Source: Culturomica sp.
Lineage (GTDB): Bacteria; Bacteroidota; Bacteroidia; Bacteroidales; Marinifilaceae
Length of the DNA: 41,067 nt
Assembly: GCA_031271755.1 (NCBI GenBank)
Contig: JAISVB010000042.1
Span: forward strand, 1 to 41,067
Reading direction: 5' to 3'
Positions 33,124-41,008 of this stretch are shown piece by piece. Both the position numbers and the translations under genes were made by a program. The stretch's first letter is position 1, and the number at the start of each line of letters is the position of its first letter. The notes below the pieces were generated by a model that worked only from the letters and a program-made list of their open reading frames with translations, ran no database searches and was not told where the DNA came from.

Positions 33124-35223
33124 GTGGAGATATCCGGCATACACATCAAATTCCTGCCCGGCGTCGGTGAAAAAAAGGCGGCCGTATTGGAGGAGGAGCT
33201 GGGGGTAGTCAGCTACGAGGAGATGCTCTACCACATCCCCTACCGGTACATCGACCGCTCCCGGATATACCGCATTGCCGAGCTGAACGCAAAACTCCCC
33301 TACATCCAGATCCGCGCCCGCATCCGGGACCTGCACGCCGTGGGAACCGGAAAAGCTGCCCGGATGACCGCTATGGCTTACGACGACAGCGGGGAGTTGG
33401 AATTGGTCTGGTTCAAAGGGCTGAAATACCTGAAAGGACAGTTCGAGGAGGGTAAGGAGTATCTCATTTTCGGACAGCCTTCGGAGTTTAACCGGAAAAT
33501 AAACATCGTACACCCGGAGATCGATCTCTTTGAAAAAGCCGGCCACCTGCTCACCGGGTTCCAGGCGCTCTACCCGACCACGGAGAAGATGAAGAAGTCG
33601 TTTCTCCACTCCAAAGCCATCGGCAAGATACAGGACGCTATTTTCCGCAGCATCAACGGAAAGATTCCCGAAACCCTGCCCGCCTGGTTCATCGGCCGCT
33701 ACCAACTGATGTACCTGCACGACGCCCTCTACAACGTACACTTTCCCTCTTCGCCCGAAGCGCTGGAAAAGGCGCTCTTCCGGCTGAAGTTCGAAGAGCT
33801 GTTCTACATTCAACTGAACATCCTCAAACTAAAGTACAAACGGAAAGCGTTCTTCAAAGGGTGCGTCTTCTCCGCTGTCGGCGAATATTTCAACGGCTTT
33901 TACAGAAACTACCTCCCCTTCCCGCTGACCGGCGCACAGAAACGGGTCATCCGGGAGATCCGGCAGGATTGCGGAAGCGGCAAACAGATGAACCGGCTGC
34001 TGCAAGGGGATGTCGGGAGCGGCAAGACGCTGGTGGCGCTGATGTGCATGCTGATCGCCTTAGACAATCACTACCAGGCGTGTCTGATGGCGCCGACCGA
34101 GATCCTGGCCAACCAACATTTTGAGACCATCGGCCGGATGCTCCGGGGATTGGGCGTTACGGTCGCCCTGCTGACCGGCTCTACGAAGAAAAAGGAGCGC
34201 GCAGAGATACACCGGGGGTTGGAGGAGGGCTCCCTGCAACTCATCATCGGCACTCATGCTCTGTTGGAAGATGTGGTATCCTTCGACAACATCGGCTTGG
34301 TGATCATCGACGAACAGCACCGCTTCGGGGTAGCCCAGCGCGCCAGGCTCTGGCACAAAAACAACATCCCGCCGCACGTGCTGGTGATGACGGCGACCCC
34401 CATCCCCCGCACGCTGGCCATGACCCTGTACGGGGATCTGGATGTTTCGGTCATCGACGAACTCCCTCCCGGCCGGAAACCGGTCACCACCCTGCACGCC
34501 CTGGATAACAAACGGAAAGAGGTGTTCCGGTTCATCGAAGAGGAACTGAAAAAGGGAAGACAAGCCTACGTGGTGTACCCGCTCATTTCCGAATCCGAAA
34601 AGATGGATTTTCAAAATCTGGAAGCCGGGTTCCAACAGGTCTCCGATTACTTCTCGCCCAAAGGATTCCCGGTCGGAATGGTGCACGGCAAGATGAAAGC
34701 GGCGGACAAAGAGGAGGAGATGCGGCTGTTTGTGTCGGGCGAAACCCGGATCTTGGTGGCAACGACGGTGATCGAGGTGGGCGTCAACGTGCCGAACGCC
34801 TCCGTCATGGCGGTGGAGAGTGCGGAGCGATTCGGGCTCTCCCAGCTACACCAGTTGCGGGGACGGGTGGGACGGGGCGCCGACCAGTCGTACTGCATCC
34901 TGATGACCTCCTACAAGATCTCCAACGACTCCCGGAAGCGGATCGAAACCATGACCGCCACCAACGACGGTTTCGAGATTGCGGAGGCCGACCTGAAACT
35001 CCGCGGACCGGGCGATCTGGAAGGGACGCAGCAAAGCGGCCTTTCCTGCAACCTGAAGGTGGCCGATCTGGGAAAAGACGGCCGGATCCTGAACGAAGCG
35101 TCCCGGATCGCCGGAGAGATATTGAACGACGATCCGGAGTTGGCCAAAGAGGAGCATTCGCTCCTGGCCACCCAGATCAAACGCATCTTTAAAACAAAGA
35201 TCAACTGGCGTTTTATCAGTTGA
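33124..35223 (+). CDS. recG: ATP-dependent DNA helicase RecG
   Basis: A 699-residue helicase that reverses stalled replication forks and processes recombination intermediates. The N-terminal wedge/OB domain (I-K-F-L-P-G-V-G-E-K-K-A, then HIPYRYIDRSRIYRI) is followed by Walker A GDVGSGKT (about 295-302), DEQH box IIDEQHRFG (about 395), MTATPIPRTLAMTLYGDLD, and the C-terminal QLRGRVGRGADQSYC. The GTG at 33124 gives the normal RecG length; the frame runs open to 32917, but that extension translates the dispersed repeat and lies before the predicted transcription start. It ends at a bidirectional terminator. Confidence 0.97.
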   Translation: MEISGIHIKFLPGVGEKKAAVLEEELGVVSYEEMLYHIPYRYIDRSRIYRIAELNAKLPYIQIRARIRDLHAVGTGKAARMTAMAYDDSGELELVWFKGLKYLKGQFEEGKEYLIFGQPSEFNRKINIVHPEIDLFEKAGHLLTGFQALYPTTEKMKKSFLHSKAIGKIQDAIFRSINGKIPETLPAWFIGRYQLMYLHDALYNVHFPSSPEALEKALFRLKFEELFYIQLNILKLKYKRKAFFKGCVFSAVGEYFNGFYRNYLPFPLTGAQKRVIREIRQDCGSGKQMNRLLQGDVGSGKTLVALMCMLIALDNHYQACLMAPTEILANQHFETIGRMLRGLGVTVALLTGSTKKKERAEIHRGLEEGSLQLIIGTHALLEDVVSFDNIGLVIIDEQHRFGVAQRARLWHKNNIPPHVLVMTATPIPRTLAMTLYGDLDVSVIDELPPGRKPVTTLHALDNKRKEVFRFIEEELKKGRQAYVVYPLISESEKMDFQNLEAGFQQVSDYFSPKGFPVGMVHGKMKAADKEEEMRLFVSGETRILVATTVIEVGVNVPNASVMAVESAERFGLSQLHQLRGRVGRGADQSYCILMTSYKISNDSRKRIETMTATNDGFEIAEADLKLRGPGDLEGTQQSGLSCNLKVADLGKDGRILNEASRIAGEILNDDPELAKEEHSLLATQIKRIFKTKINWRFIS

Positions 35224-35243
35224 TCTCCTCCCCAAAAGCCCAT

Positions 35244-35275
35244 AAAAAAGAGTGTCCGTCTGAACACTCTTTTTT
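35244..35275. terminator. Bidirectional intrinsic terminator
   Basis: Perfect 12-bp stem AAAAAAGAGTGT (35244-35255) with ACACTCTTTTTT (35264-35275), 8-base loop. It serves recG (+) and the DUF3332 gene (-). Confidence 0.85.
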
Positions 35276-35295
35276 AGATTACCATAGAAACCGGC

Positions 35296-35838
35296 TTAGC
35301 GGGCTCCCATTACCGTCGCTTCCACCGACTGCGCATTGTGTTGGTCAAAAACCAGCGTTTTGTTGTTCGGCAGGTACGTAAATACCGCGTTCTCTTTCAT
35401 TTCAACCGCTTTGGTCTTATTTTCCCCGTCCATCAGGTACCAGCTCTTTTCTTTCGGGAACCAGGTAAAGTGTACTTCTGCGCCGTTTGCGTCTGCAACG
35501 GTCAGGTTGTTTTTGCTTTTGAACAGTTTGTACAACTGTCCTTCGTGCATAATTTCCGACTCTTCCGTTTCGTTTTCGTTCATGGCAACGGGATTGCTTC
35601 CGCTCCAGAATTCGATGGAATTGAAGATGATCGCATCGCCCAATGCAGCCAATCCGTAAACCGGAATGATGCAAAATCCCAGAAATACCAACTCATTGAT
35701 GAATTTACTGTCGGACACGTTCCCGTTGAATTCGTGCACTTTGGAAACCAGCGCAAAGGAACCGTAACATCCGGACATCATAAAGGATGTCGATACCAGC
35801 AATGTGATTGCCACTACTTTTGTCATTAACTTTTTCAT
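35296..35838 (-). CDS. DUF3332 lipoprotein
   Basis: A 180-residue lipoprotein with signal ending MMSGCYGSF (Cys24). The motif C-Y-G-S-F-A-L-V-S-K-V-H-E-F-N-G-N-V, followed by a hydrophobic segment FLGFCIIPVYGLAALGDAII and N-S-I-E-F-W-S-G-S-N-P, identifies DUF3332, a family of cell-envelope lipoproteins of unknown function. The C-terminal half is a small beta domain. The start codon has an ordinary context; the gene is monocistronic and shares a terminator with recG. Confidence 0.88.
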   Translation of the reverse strand: MKKLMTKVVAITLLVSTSFMMSGCYGSFALVSKVHEFNGNVSDSKFINELVFLGFCIIPVYGLAALGDAIIFNSIEFWSGSNPVAMNENETEESEIMHEGQLYKLFKSKNNLTVADANGAEVHFTWFPKEKSWYLMDGENKTKAVEMKENAVFTYLPNNKTLVFDQHNAQSVEATVMGAR

Positions 35839-35898
35839 ACGTTCTGTTTTTGATTTAATCCTGAATATGTTCGCTATATGACTATTTGTTAAAAGTTT

Positions 35899-35917
35899 GC
35901 GTCTGTCGAGCAGACGC
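35899..35917 (-). terminator. Terminator candidate after aspA
   Basis: Perfect 7-bp stem GCGTCTG/CAGACGC with a 5-base loop lies 5 bases after the aspA stop; on the minus strand it is followed by AAACTTTT. The T-run is modest. Confidence 0.5.
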
Positions 35918-35921
35918 CCTG

Positions 35922-37334
35922 TTAACTCTTTTTGTAAAATTTATGCGGTTTGATCATCATTTCCGGTCTCAGCAATTCATCCAACTCCTCTTTGGTCAAT
36001 AACTTTTCTTCCAACACCAGATCGTACACGCTTCTGTTTTCCTGCAACGCCCTTTTGGCTATCCGGGAGGAGTTTTTGTACCCCAGGGTGGGGTTCAGCG
36101 CCGTCACAATGCCGATGCTGTTCAACACCATATCATGACAGTGTTCTGCGTTGGCTGTGATCCCGTCCACACAAAGAACCCGCAAGCGTTCCATCCCTTT
36201 TTGCAGCATTTTAATAGAATTGAAAATGGCGTCCACAATAACCGGCTCCATCACGTTCAACTGCAATTGACCGGCTTCCGCCGCAAAAGTCACCGTCAGG
36301 TCGTTGCCGATCACCCGGTAACAGATCTGGTTCATCACTTCGGGGATCACCGGATTTACTTTTCCCGGCATGATGGAAGAGCCCGGCTGCATCGGAGGCA
36401 GGTTGATTTCGTTCAAGCCGCAACGGGGGCCGCTGGAGAGCAGGCGCAGGTCGTTGCATATTTTGGATATTTTTACCGCCATCCGTTTCAACGCCGACGA
36501 GTAGATCACGGTAGCGCCGGTATCCGGAGTGGCTTCGATCAGGTTGGAAGCCAGAACGAATTCCTGTCCGCTGATCTTACGCAATGCTTTTATGCACAGC
36601 GCAGAATATTCCGGTTCCGAATTGATCCCCGTACCGATCGCCGTGGCGCCCATGTTCACTTCCAAGAAAAGTTTGGCCATCTGGTTCAACCGGTCGACCT
36701 CCTCTTCCAAATTGGCGGCAAACGCTTCAAATTCCTGTTCCAACGTCATCGGAACAGCATCCTGAAGCTGGGTCCTTCCCATTTTGATGATGTCTTTGAA
36801 TGCTTTTCCTTTGTTCCGGAAGGCCTGCACCAATCGTTTCAACTCTTCCACCAGCTCCTGGTTCATAAAGATAAAGGCCAGTTTGAACGAGGTCGGATAA
36901 GCGTCGTTCGTGGACTGGGAAAGATTGACATGATCGTTGGGGTGGCAATATTCGTATTCGCCTTTTTGGTGTCCGAGCAGCTCTATGGCGCGGTTCGCCA
37001 CTACTTCGTTGATGTTCATGTTGGTCGAAGTTCCGGCTCCTCCCTGTATCAAATCTACCGGGAATTGGTCGGAGAGGCTTCCGGAGATGATCTCTTCGCA
37101 AGCCTTTGCGATGGCTCCGGCAATCTCTTTCGGCAACAATCCCAGTTCCAGATTGGCTTGGGCCGCCGCCCATTTGATCATGGCCAGGGCTTTTACGTAG
37201 CAAGGGAAATCCTGGATACGGATCCCGCTGATGTTCTCGAAGTTTTCGATCCCTCGCAGCGTCTGTATCCCGTAATAGGCATCTGCCGGTACCGCTTTGT
37301 CTCCCAGCAGATCATGTTCCATACGTGTTTTCAT
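35922..37334 (-). CDS. aspA: Aspartate ammonia-lyase
   Basis: A 470-residue member of the fumarase/aspartase superfamily that splits aspartate to fumarate and ammonia. It carries RMEHDLLGDKAVPADAYYGI, GAGTSTNMNINEVVANRA, HPNDHVNLSQSTNDAYPT, and the catalytic SS loop signature GSSIMPGKVNP. The K-M/M-x pattern around the substrate site and the N-terminus favour aspartase over fumarase. In anaerobic Bacteroidales it feeds fumarate respiration. Start at 37334 (MKTRMEHD) is preferred over 37343; MEHDLLG 12 bases further in is possible too. A -7 box TACCTTTG lies at 37385-37392. Confidence 0.95.
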   Translation of the reverse strand: MKTRMEHDLLGDKAVPADAYYGIQTLRGIENFENISGIRIQDFPCYVKALAMIKWAAAQANLELGLLPKEIAGAIAKACEEIISGSLSDQFPVDLIQGGAGTSTNMNINEVVANRAIELLGHQKGEYEYCHPNDHVNLSQSTNDAYPTSFKLAFIFMNQELVEELKRLVQAFRNKGKAFKDIIKMGRTQLQDAVPMTLEQEFEAFAANLEEEVDRLNQMAKLFLEVNMGATAIGTGINSEPEYSALCIKALRKISGQEFVLASNLIEATPDTGATVIYSSALKRMAVKISKICNDLRLLSSGPRCGLNEINLPPMQPGSSIMPGKVNPVIPEVMNQICYRVIGNDLTVTFAAEAGQLQLNVMEPVIVDAIFNSIKMLQKGMERLRVLCVDGITANAEHCHDMVLNSIGIVTALNPTLGYKNSSRIAKRALQENRSVYDLVLEEKLLTKEELDELLRPEMMIKPHKFYKKS

Positions 37335-37384
37335 TGTTTGCAATATAATTTAAGTTGTGTTAGTTCGTTGGTAATAGATGCATG

Positions 37385-37392
37385 CAAAGGTA
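37385..37392 (-). promoter_or_regulatory. -7 box of aspA
   Basis: TACCTTTG on the minus strand, about 50 bases before the aspA start; the -33 position reads TTGT, a weak match. Confidence 0.45.
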
Positions 37393-37424
37393 TAAAAGAA
37401 AAACAGACTTTAACAAGCAATCTT

Positions 37425-37871
37425 TTATTCTCCCTCCGAAAAATAGGGGAATACATCCATAAAAGCCGTATCGGAAAGCGAAACGATCTCACAGGGAACC
37501 ACATAGGTCGAAAGGCTCTTTTCCAGATTCTCCAACGCTTTCCGGAGCCCGGAAGCCGCCACCAACCAGTACTGGGCGGAAGATCGTTCTTTCCCGCTGA
37601 CCTCGTCGGCGTCCACAATGGATATTTTGGCTTTGTACCAGCGGTCGTCGCTCCCGTCCGTCGATTCCACCAACTCGGTAATATTTGATTTCCGCAGGCC
37701 GGTAATGTAAAAATCCCCTTTGATCACCGCTTCCATCTCCCGCGTGATCCTGCCTTCCGCCTCCGTATAAGAGATCGCATCCAGAAGATAGGATTCCGTC
37801 ACTTTTTTCTCCCGCCCCTCTTCGTTCACCTTTACATACCGCACTTTTGCTTCAAACCAATTTGCCGTCAT
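37425..37871 (-). CDS. DUF4494 family protein
   Basis: A 148-residue cytosolic protein: MTANWFEAKVRYVKVNEEGR, then KKVTESYLLDAISYTEAEGRIT, and YKAKISIVDADEVSGKERSS. These blocks are those of DUF4494, a Bacteroidota-specific family of unknown function that is usually encoded near housekeeping genes. No signal peptide or membrane helix. It is separated from aspA by 90 bases that hold the aspA promoter and preceded by tRNA-Pro and its terminator. Confidence 0.88.
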   Translation of the reverse strand: MTANWFEAKVRYVKVNEEGREKKVTESYLLDAISYTEAEGRITREMEAVIKGDFYITGLRKSNITELVESTDGSDDRWYKAKISIVDADEVSGKERSSAQYWLVAASGLRKALENLEKSLSTYVVPCEIVSLSDTAFMDVFPYFSEGE

Positions 37872-37915
37872 AGCTGTTCCTTGTTAAAATTTATTTGTTT
37901 ACCGGTTGCAAAAAG

Positions 37916-37957
37916 AAAAGAGGCTGCTTAAAGTTCACTTTTCAGACAACCTCTTTT
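37916..37957 (-). terminator. Terminator after tRNA-Pro
   Basis: AAAGAGG (37917-37923) pairs with CCTCTTT (37950-37956), extended past one mismatch by TG/CA. On the minus strand the stem is followed by CTTTTCTTTTT, just after the tRNA. Confidence 0.6.
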
Positions 37958-37961
37958 TTTG

Positions 37962-38035
37962 TCGGGGCGACAGGATTCGAACCTGCGACCCTCTGCTCCC
38001 AAAGCAGATGCGCTACCGGACTGCGCTACACCCCG
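37962..38035 (-). tRNA. tRNA-Pro (anticodon TGG)
   Basis: A 74-base cloverleaf on the minus strand: acceptor arms CGGGGTG and CGCCCCG (one T.G pair) with A73, D arm around AGCGCAGTCCGGTAGCGC, anticodon arm CTGCTTTGGGAGCAG with TGG at the anticodon, T arm GCAGGTTCGAATCCTGT. CCA is not encoded. No integrase or attachment-site duplication was seen beside it. Confidence 0.97.
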
Positions 38036-38083
38036 TTGATCCGGGAGGCAAAGGTAGCAATAGAATTGATAACCGCAAAAAAA

Positions 38084-38428
38084 TCACCCGCCGATCTGGA
38101 CGGTCGGGCACCCCAGAACGATGCTTCCGCCGTGGGCGCAGGCGTCGCCCATGCGCGCCGCCGGTTTTCCGCAGATTTGAACGGTAGAGGAGCCTTTCAC
38201 GATGGTATCGGGAGGCCCTGTGCACACACACATATCGCCCAATAGCTTTTGGATGGCATCGCTGTCTTTGGATTCGGCAAACACCTTGTTTTTCCGGACC
38301 AAAGTGGAAGGAAAGGCGTAGTCGCGACACTCGATCCGCAACGTACCCCGGTTTCCCGGCAGGATGCGCACGCTGTGGGAGATGACGACGCCTACGGCGC
38401 CTGCTGCTTTTAAGGGAGAATCAGCCAT
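38084..38428 (-). CDS. PAAR-domain protein
   Basis: A 114-residue protein. Residues about 68-114 form a PAAR-like repeat (CTGPPDTIVKGSSTVQICGK, PAARMGDACAHGGSIVLGCP) with the paired cysteines and histidine that bind zinc at the spike tip. PAAR proteins cap the VgrG spike of type VI secretion systems or related contractile injection machines. The N-terminal 65 residues are short, without a toxin domain. No VgrG, Hcp, sheath or immunity gene lies nearby, so it is an orphan here. Divergent from ridA, with the palindrome AAAACCC-ATTG-GGGTTTT (38454-38471) between them. Confidence 0.85.
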   Translation of the reverse strand: MADSPLKAAGAVGVVISHSVRILPGNRGTLRIECRDYAFPSTLVRKNKVFAESKDSDAIQKLLGDMCVCTGPPDTIVKGSSTVQICGKPAARMGDACAHGGSIVLGCPTVQIGG

Positions 38429-38453
38429 TTTATTCGGGGATAAAATTTATTTC

Positions 38454-38471
38454 AAAACCCATTGGGGTTTT
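38454..38471. promoter_or_regulatory. Palindrome between the PAAR and ridA genes
   Basis: Perfect 7-bp inverted repeat AAAACCC / GGGTTTT around ATTG in the divergent promoter region, 26 bases before the PAAR start. It may be an operator; no strong T-run supports a terminator. Confidence 0.35.
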
Positions 38472-38508
38472 CTTGTGCCAAAACACGAAGTAAAAATACA
38501 AAATTTTG

Positions 38509-38516
38509 TAAGTTTG
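38509..38516 (+). promoter_or_regulatory. -7 box of ridA-rubrerythrin
   Basis: TAAGTTTG matches TAnnTTTG and lies 32 bases before the ridA ATG. No TTTG at the -33 position. Confidence 0.45.
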
Positions 38517-38548
38517 CGGAAAATTTCAGATCATCTAAAACAATACAC

Positions 38549-38926
38549 ATGAAAAAAATCATCAACTCCGCAAAAGCCCCGAAGGCGATCGGCCCTTACA
38601 GCCAGGCGACAGAGGCGAACGGGACATTGTATATCAGCGGACAGTTACCCGTAGATGTCGCCACCGGTAAATTTGTCGAAGGAGGCATCCGGGAACAAAC
38701 GGAACAGGTGTTGAAAAATGTCGGGTATATTTTGGAAGAGGCCGGATACACATACGAACACGTGGTAAAATCGACCTGCCTGTTGAGCGATATCGCCGAT
38801 TTTGCCGCTATGAACGAAGTGTATGCCCGGTACTATACAAAGGATTGTCCCGCCCGGGCTGCTTTCGCTGTGAAATCCCTTCCGTTGGGAGCGCTGGTGG
38901 AGATCGAGACTATTGCCGTAAAATAA
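38549..38926 (+). CDS. ridA: RidA family 2-iminobutanoate/2-iminopropanoate deaminase
   Basis: A 125-residue trimeric enzyme that hydrolyses reactive enamine/imine intermediates from PLP enzymes. Signatures: AIGPYSQA, the YISGQLPVD strand, IREQTEQVLKNVGYILEEAG, the arginine-bearing end PARAAFAVKSLPLGALVEIE. The ATG at 38549 is used; the frame opens earlier but that part precedes the predicted transcription start. The rubrerythrin gene follows 26 bases downstream, so the two probably share a transcript that protects against metabolic and oxidative damage. Confidence 0.96.
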   Translation: MKKIINSAKAPKAIGPYSQATEANGTLYISGQLPVDVATGKFVEGGIREQTEQVLKNVGYILEEAGYTYEHVVKSTCLLSDIADFAAMNEVYARYYTKDCPARAAFAVKSLPLGALVEIETIAVK

Positions 38927-38952
38927 TTTTTAACGAATAAATAAAGAATACG

Positions 38953-39525
38953 ATGAGCATCAAAGGAACCAAAACAGAACAGAATCTGTTGAAAGCATTC
39001 GCCGGCGAATCACAAGCCCGCAGCAGATACACTTTTTTTGCCAGTGTGGCGAAAAAAGAGGGGTACGAACAAGTTTCCGGTATATTTACGGAGACGGCCG
39101 AGCAGGAAAAAGAGCACGCCAAACGCTTTTTTAAATTCTTAGAAGGCGGTATGGTGGAGATTACCGCCAGTTATCCGGCCGGCGTGATCGGTACCACCAT
39201 CGAAAACCTGAAGGCTGCCGCCGAAGGAGAGAAGGAAGAGTGGGGCGAACTCTATCCCGAATTCGCCCGGATAGCGGACGAAGAGGGATTCGCTGCCATC
39301 GCAACGGTTTTTCGCCAGATCGCCAAGGTGGAAGCCGAACACGAAGCCCGTTACCGCAAATTGCTGGCGCGGGTTACCGACGGGAAAGCCTTTGAACGGG
39401 AAGAGGAGATCGAGTGGCAGTGCCGCAACTGCGGATATGTATTCAAGGGCAAGAAAGCTCCCCTGAGCTGTCCGGCCTGCGCACACCCGCAAGCCTATTT
39501 CGAGCCGAAAAAGAACAACTATTGA
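38953..39525 (+). CDS. rbr: Rubrerythrin
   Basis: A 190-residue non-haem iron protein that reduces hydrogen peroxide in anaerobes. The four-helix di-iron domain carries the ligand glutamates in AFAGESQARSRYTFFA, TAEQEKEHAKRF, ADEEGFAAIATVF and AKVEAEHEARY. The C-terminal rubredoxin-like domain (about 155-190) has the Cys4 iron site C-x-x-C-G (CRNCGYVF) and C-x-x-C (CPACAHP). Full length, all ligands present. It follows ridA and ends at a strong terminator. Confidence 0.97.
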   Translation: MSIKGTKTEQNLLKAFAGESQARSRYTFFASVAKKEGYEQVSGIFTETAEQEKEHAKRFFKFLEGGMVEITASYPAGVIGTTIENLKAAAEGEKEEWGELYPEFARIADEEGFAAIATVFRQIAKVEAEHEARYRKLLARVTDGKAFEREEEIEWQCRNCGYVFKGKKAPLSCPACAHPQAYFEPKKNNY

Positions 39526-39560
39526 TCTTTTGTCCGAACGGAGAAACGGTCGTAAAAACA

Positions 39561-39599
39561 GTGTCCGTAAAAGCGATTGCTTTTACGGACACATTTTTT
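39561..39599. terminator. Strong terminator after rubrerythrin
   Basis: Perfect 14-bp stem (39561-39574 with 39579-39592), GATT loop, then ATTTTTT. The minus-strand side also has a T-rich tail (TGTTTTTACG), so it can serve the converging retropepsin gene. Confidence 0.9.
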
Positions 39600-39610
39600 A
39601 CAGCGGATGG

Positions 39611-40897
39611 TTACCGCGGCAGGAAGTGAAGCTCTTTTTCCAACAAGTTGATGGTGAAATTGTATTGGCTGAGCAGTTTAATACCGACCGAAGCGTCCGC
39701 CTGCGGCCTCCAGTCGCTGTTCCCCATCGAAGCCTGCAGCGATACCGGCATATCGGTTTGCCGGATCTTTTCGCCGAAACCGAACTCCTTCGTTTTGCCT
39801 TCGAATACCGGCGTCGTCATGCCCAGGCTGACGGTGGCCGATTCTTTTTCGGGTTTAAATCCGCTCAGCAACAAACGGTTATCCCGGACAAAGGGACTAA
39901 AGCCCATGAAGTGGTAGTTGGCGCCCGTATCGAATACAAAACGGCCGTTCACGGTTTTTTCTCCCGTCAGGTTCAGGTAACCGGGAATCATAATAACGCC
40001 GCGCGGCACGGTTATGGTTTCGATCTCGCCGCCCGCCGGATAGGTGTGATGGCCGAAACTGTACAGGTAGATCTTCTTTTCGTCGAACTGCACCTGTACG
40101 ATGTGATGGCCGGCCAGGTTCAGCCCGATAATTCCGTCTACGCCGTGCCGCACATTGTCGAATATGGCGATGTTCTGGTTGTGAAGCGGCAATGTATCCA
40201 ACCAGACCGTATTGTTCTGCGAGATGTTGATCTGCATGTTACCGCCTACGACCGATGTCTGTTGCGAACGGCTCGCTTTGAGGCCTGCCTCTTCCGCCAG
40301 AACGGAGGAGATGGCCATGCCGTCGGCGCCGGTATCGAACAGAAAACGGAAGGTTTTACCGTAGTCGTTTAATTTCACGGATACCACAATAGCGCCGTCC
40401 TCCCCGATCTCCTCGATGGGTAATACCGCCTTTAGCCGGGAAGGTTGGTTCCTGTAATAACCGAAGAGGTTGTCGAAATAGTCGACATACAGGATTTTGC
40501 CATCCCGCCCGTCGAAAGCAACCGTTGTTTTCACCGGCTCTTTTCCGTTGGCGTATACCCAGGCGCTTGTTTTTTGTTTAAAGGATCCGGGGGTGACGGC
40601 AATGCTGTCGACGGCCGGCACAATAGAATCTATGGCCGCGTGACTCCAGGCAGGTTGCAGGTAGTTGTACGCCGACGGCCAGGAGGCGATCGCTATGCCG
40701 AAGTTCGGGGACGCGGATTGCGCCAACAAAGCGGTATCTTTTTTCTGTATCGCTTCGGAGAAAGAGCGAATGGCCTGTTCGCAATGCGCCGCTGTCAGTG
40801 GCCCGGCGTCCGTCGTATCAGTGGCGGCGGGTTGCCTGGAGGTACATGCAAGCAGTATGCAAAAGCAGGGAATAAGCAACAGGATGTGTCGTTTCAT
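39611..40897 (-). CDS. Lipoprotein with two retropepsin-like aspartic protease motifs
   Basis: A 428-residue lipoprotein (MKRHILLLIPCFCILLACTS, lipobox LLAC, Cys18). Residues about 25-150 form a nuclear-transport-factor-like or unassigned domain. Two retropepsin-type motifs follow: FLFDTGADGMAISS near 183-196 and FVFDTGANYHFMGF near 320-333, each with the D-T-G-A active loop and an hydrophobic-hydrophobic-G strand later (GIIGLNLAGH; ASVGIKLLSQYNF). Two half-domains in one chain could form a pepsin-like pair on the periplasmic or outer face. The frame opens 30 bases earlier, but the ATG at 40897 gives a proper signal peptide. Upstream lies a TATTTTTG -7 box (40925-40932). Confidence 0.87.
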   Translation of the reverse strand: MKRHILLLIPCFCILLACTSRQPAATDTTDAGPLTAAHCEQAIRSFSEAIQKKDTALLAQSASPNFGIAIASWPSAYNYLQPAWSHAAIDSIVPAVDSIAVTPGSFKQKTSAWVYANGKEPVKTTVAFDGRDGKILYVDYFDNLFGYYRNQPSRLKAVLPIEEIGEDGAIVVSVKLNDYGKTFRFLFDTGADGMAISSVLAEEAGLKASRSQQTSVVGGNMQINISQNNTVWLDTLPLHNQNIAIFDNVRHGVDGIIGLNLAGHHIVQVQFDEKKIYLYSFGHHTYPAGGEIETITVPRGVIMIPGYLNLTGEKTVNGRFVFDTGANYHFMGFSPFVRDNRLLLSGFKPEKESATVSLGMTTPVFEGKTKEFGFGEKIRQTDMPVSLQASMGNSDWRPQADASVGIKLLSQYNFTINLLEKELHFLPR

Positions 40898-40924
40898 GGG
40901 AATTTTTGTTTTTATTTTATCCGG

Positions 40925-40932
40925 CAAAAATA
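40925..40932 (-). promoter_or_regulatory. -7 box of the retropepsin lipoprotein gene
   Basis: TATTTTTG on the minus strand, 28 bases before the ATG; matches TAnnTTTG, without a clear -33 box. Confidence 0.4.
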
Positions 40933-41008
40933 CAATTTTTTTTATGAGAACGGGATGCGGAGCGAACAGATGAAACTAAGATCAGGTACGAGCCAGGGTG
41001 AACGCATG

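Noticed and set aside
36135-37688. Long plus-strand frame opposite aspA and the DUF4494 gene
   Set aside because: It spans two real minus-strand genes and the promoter between them, with no domain.
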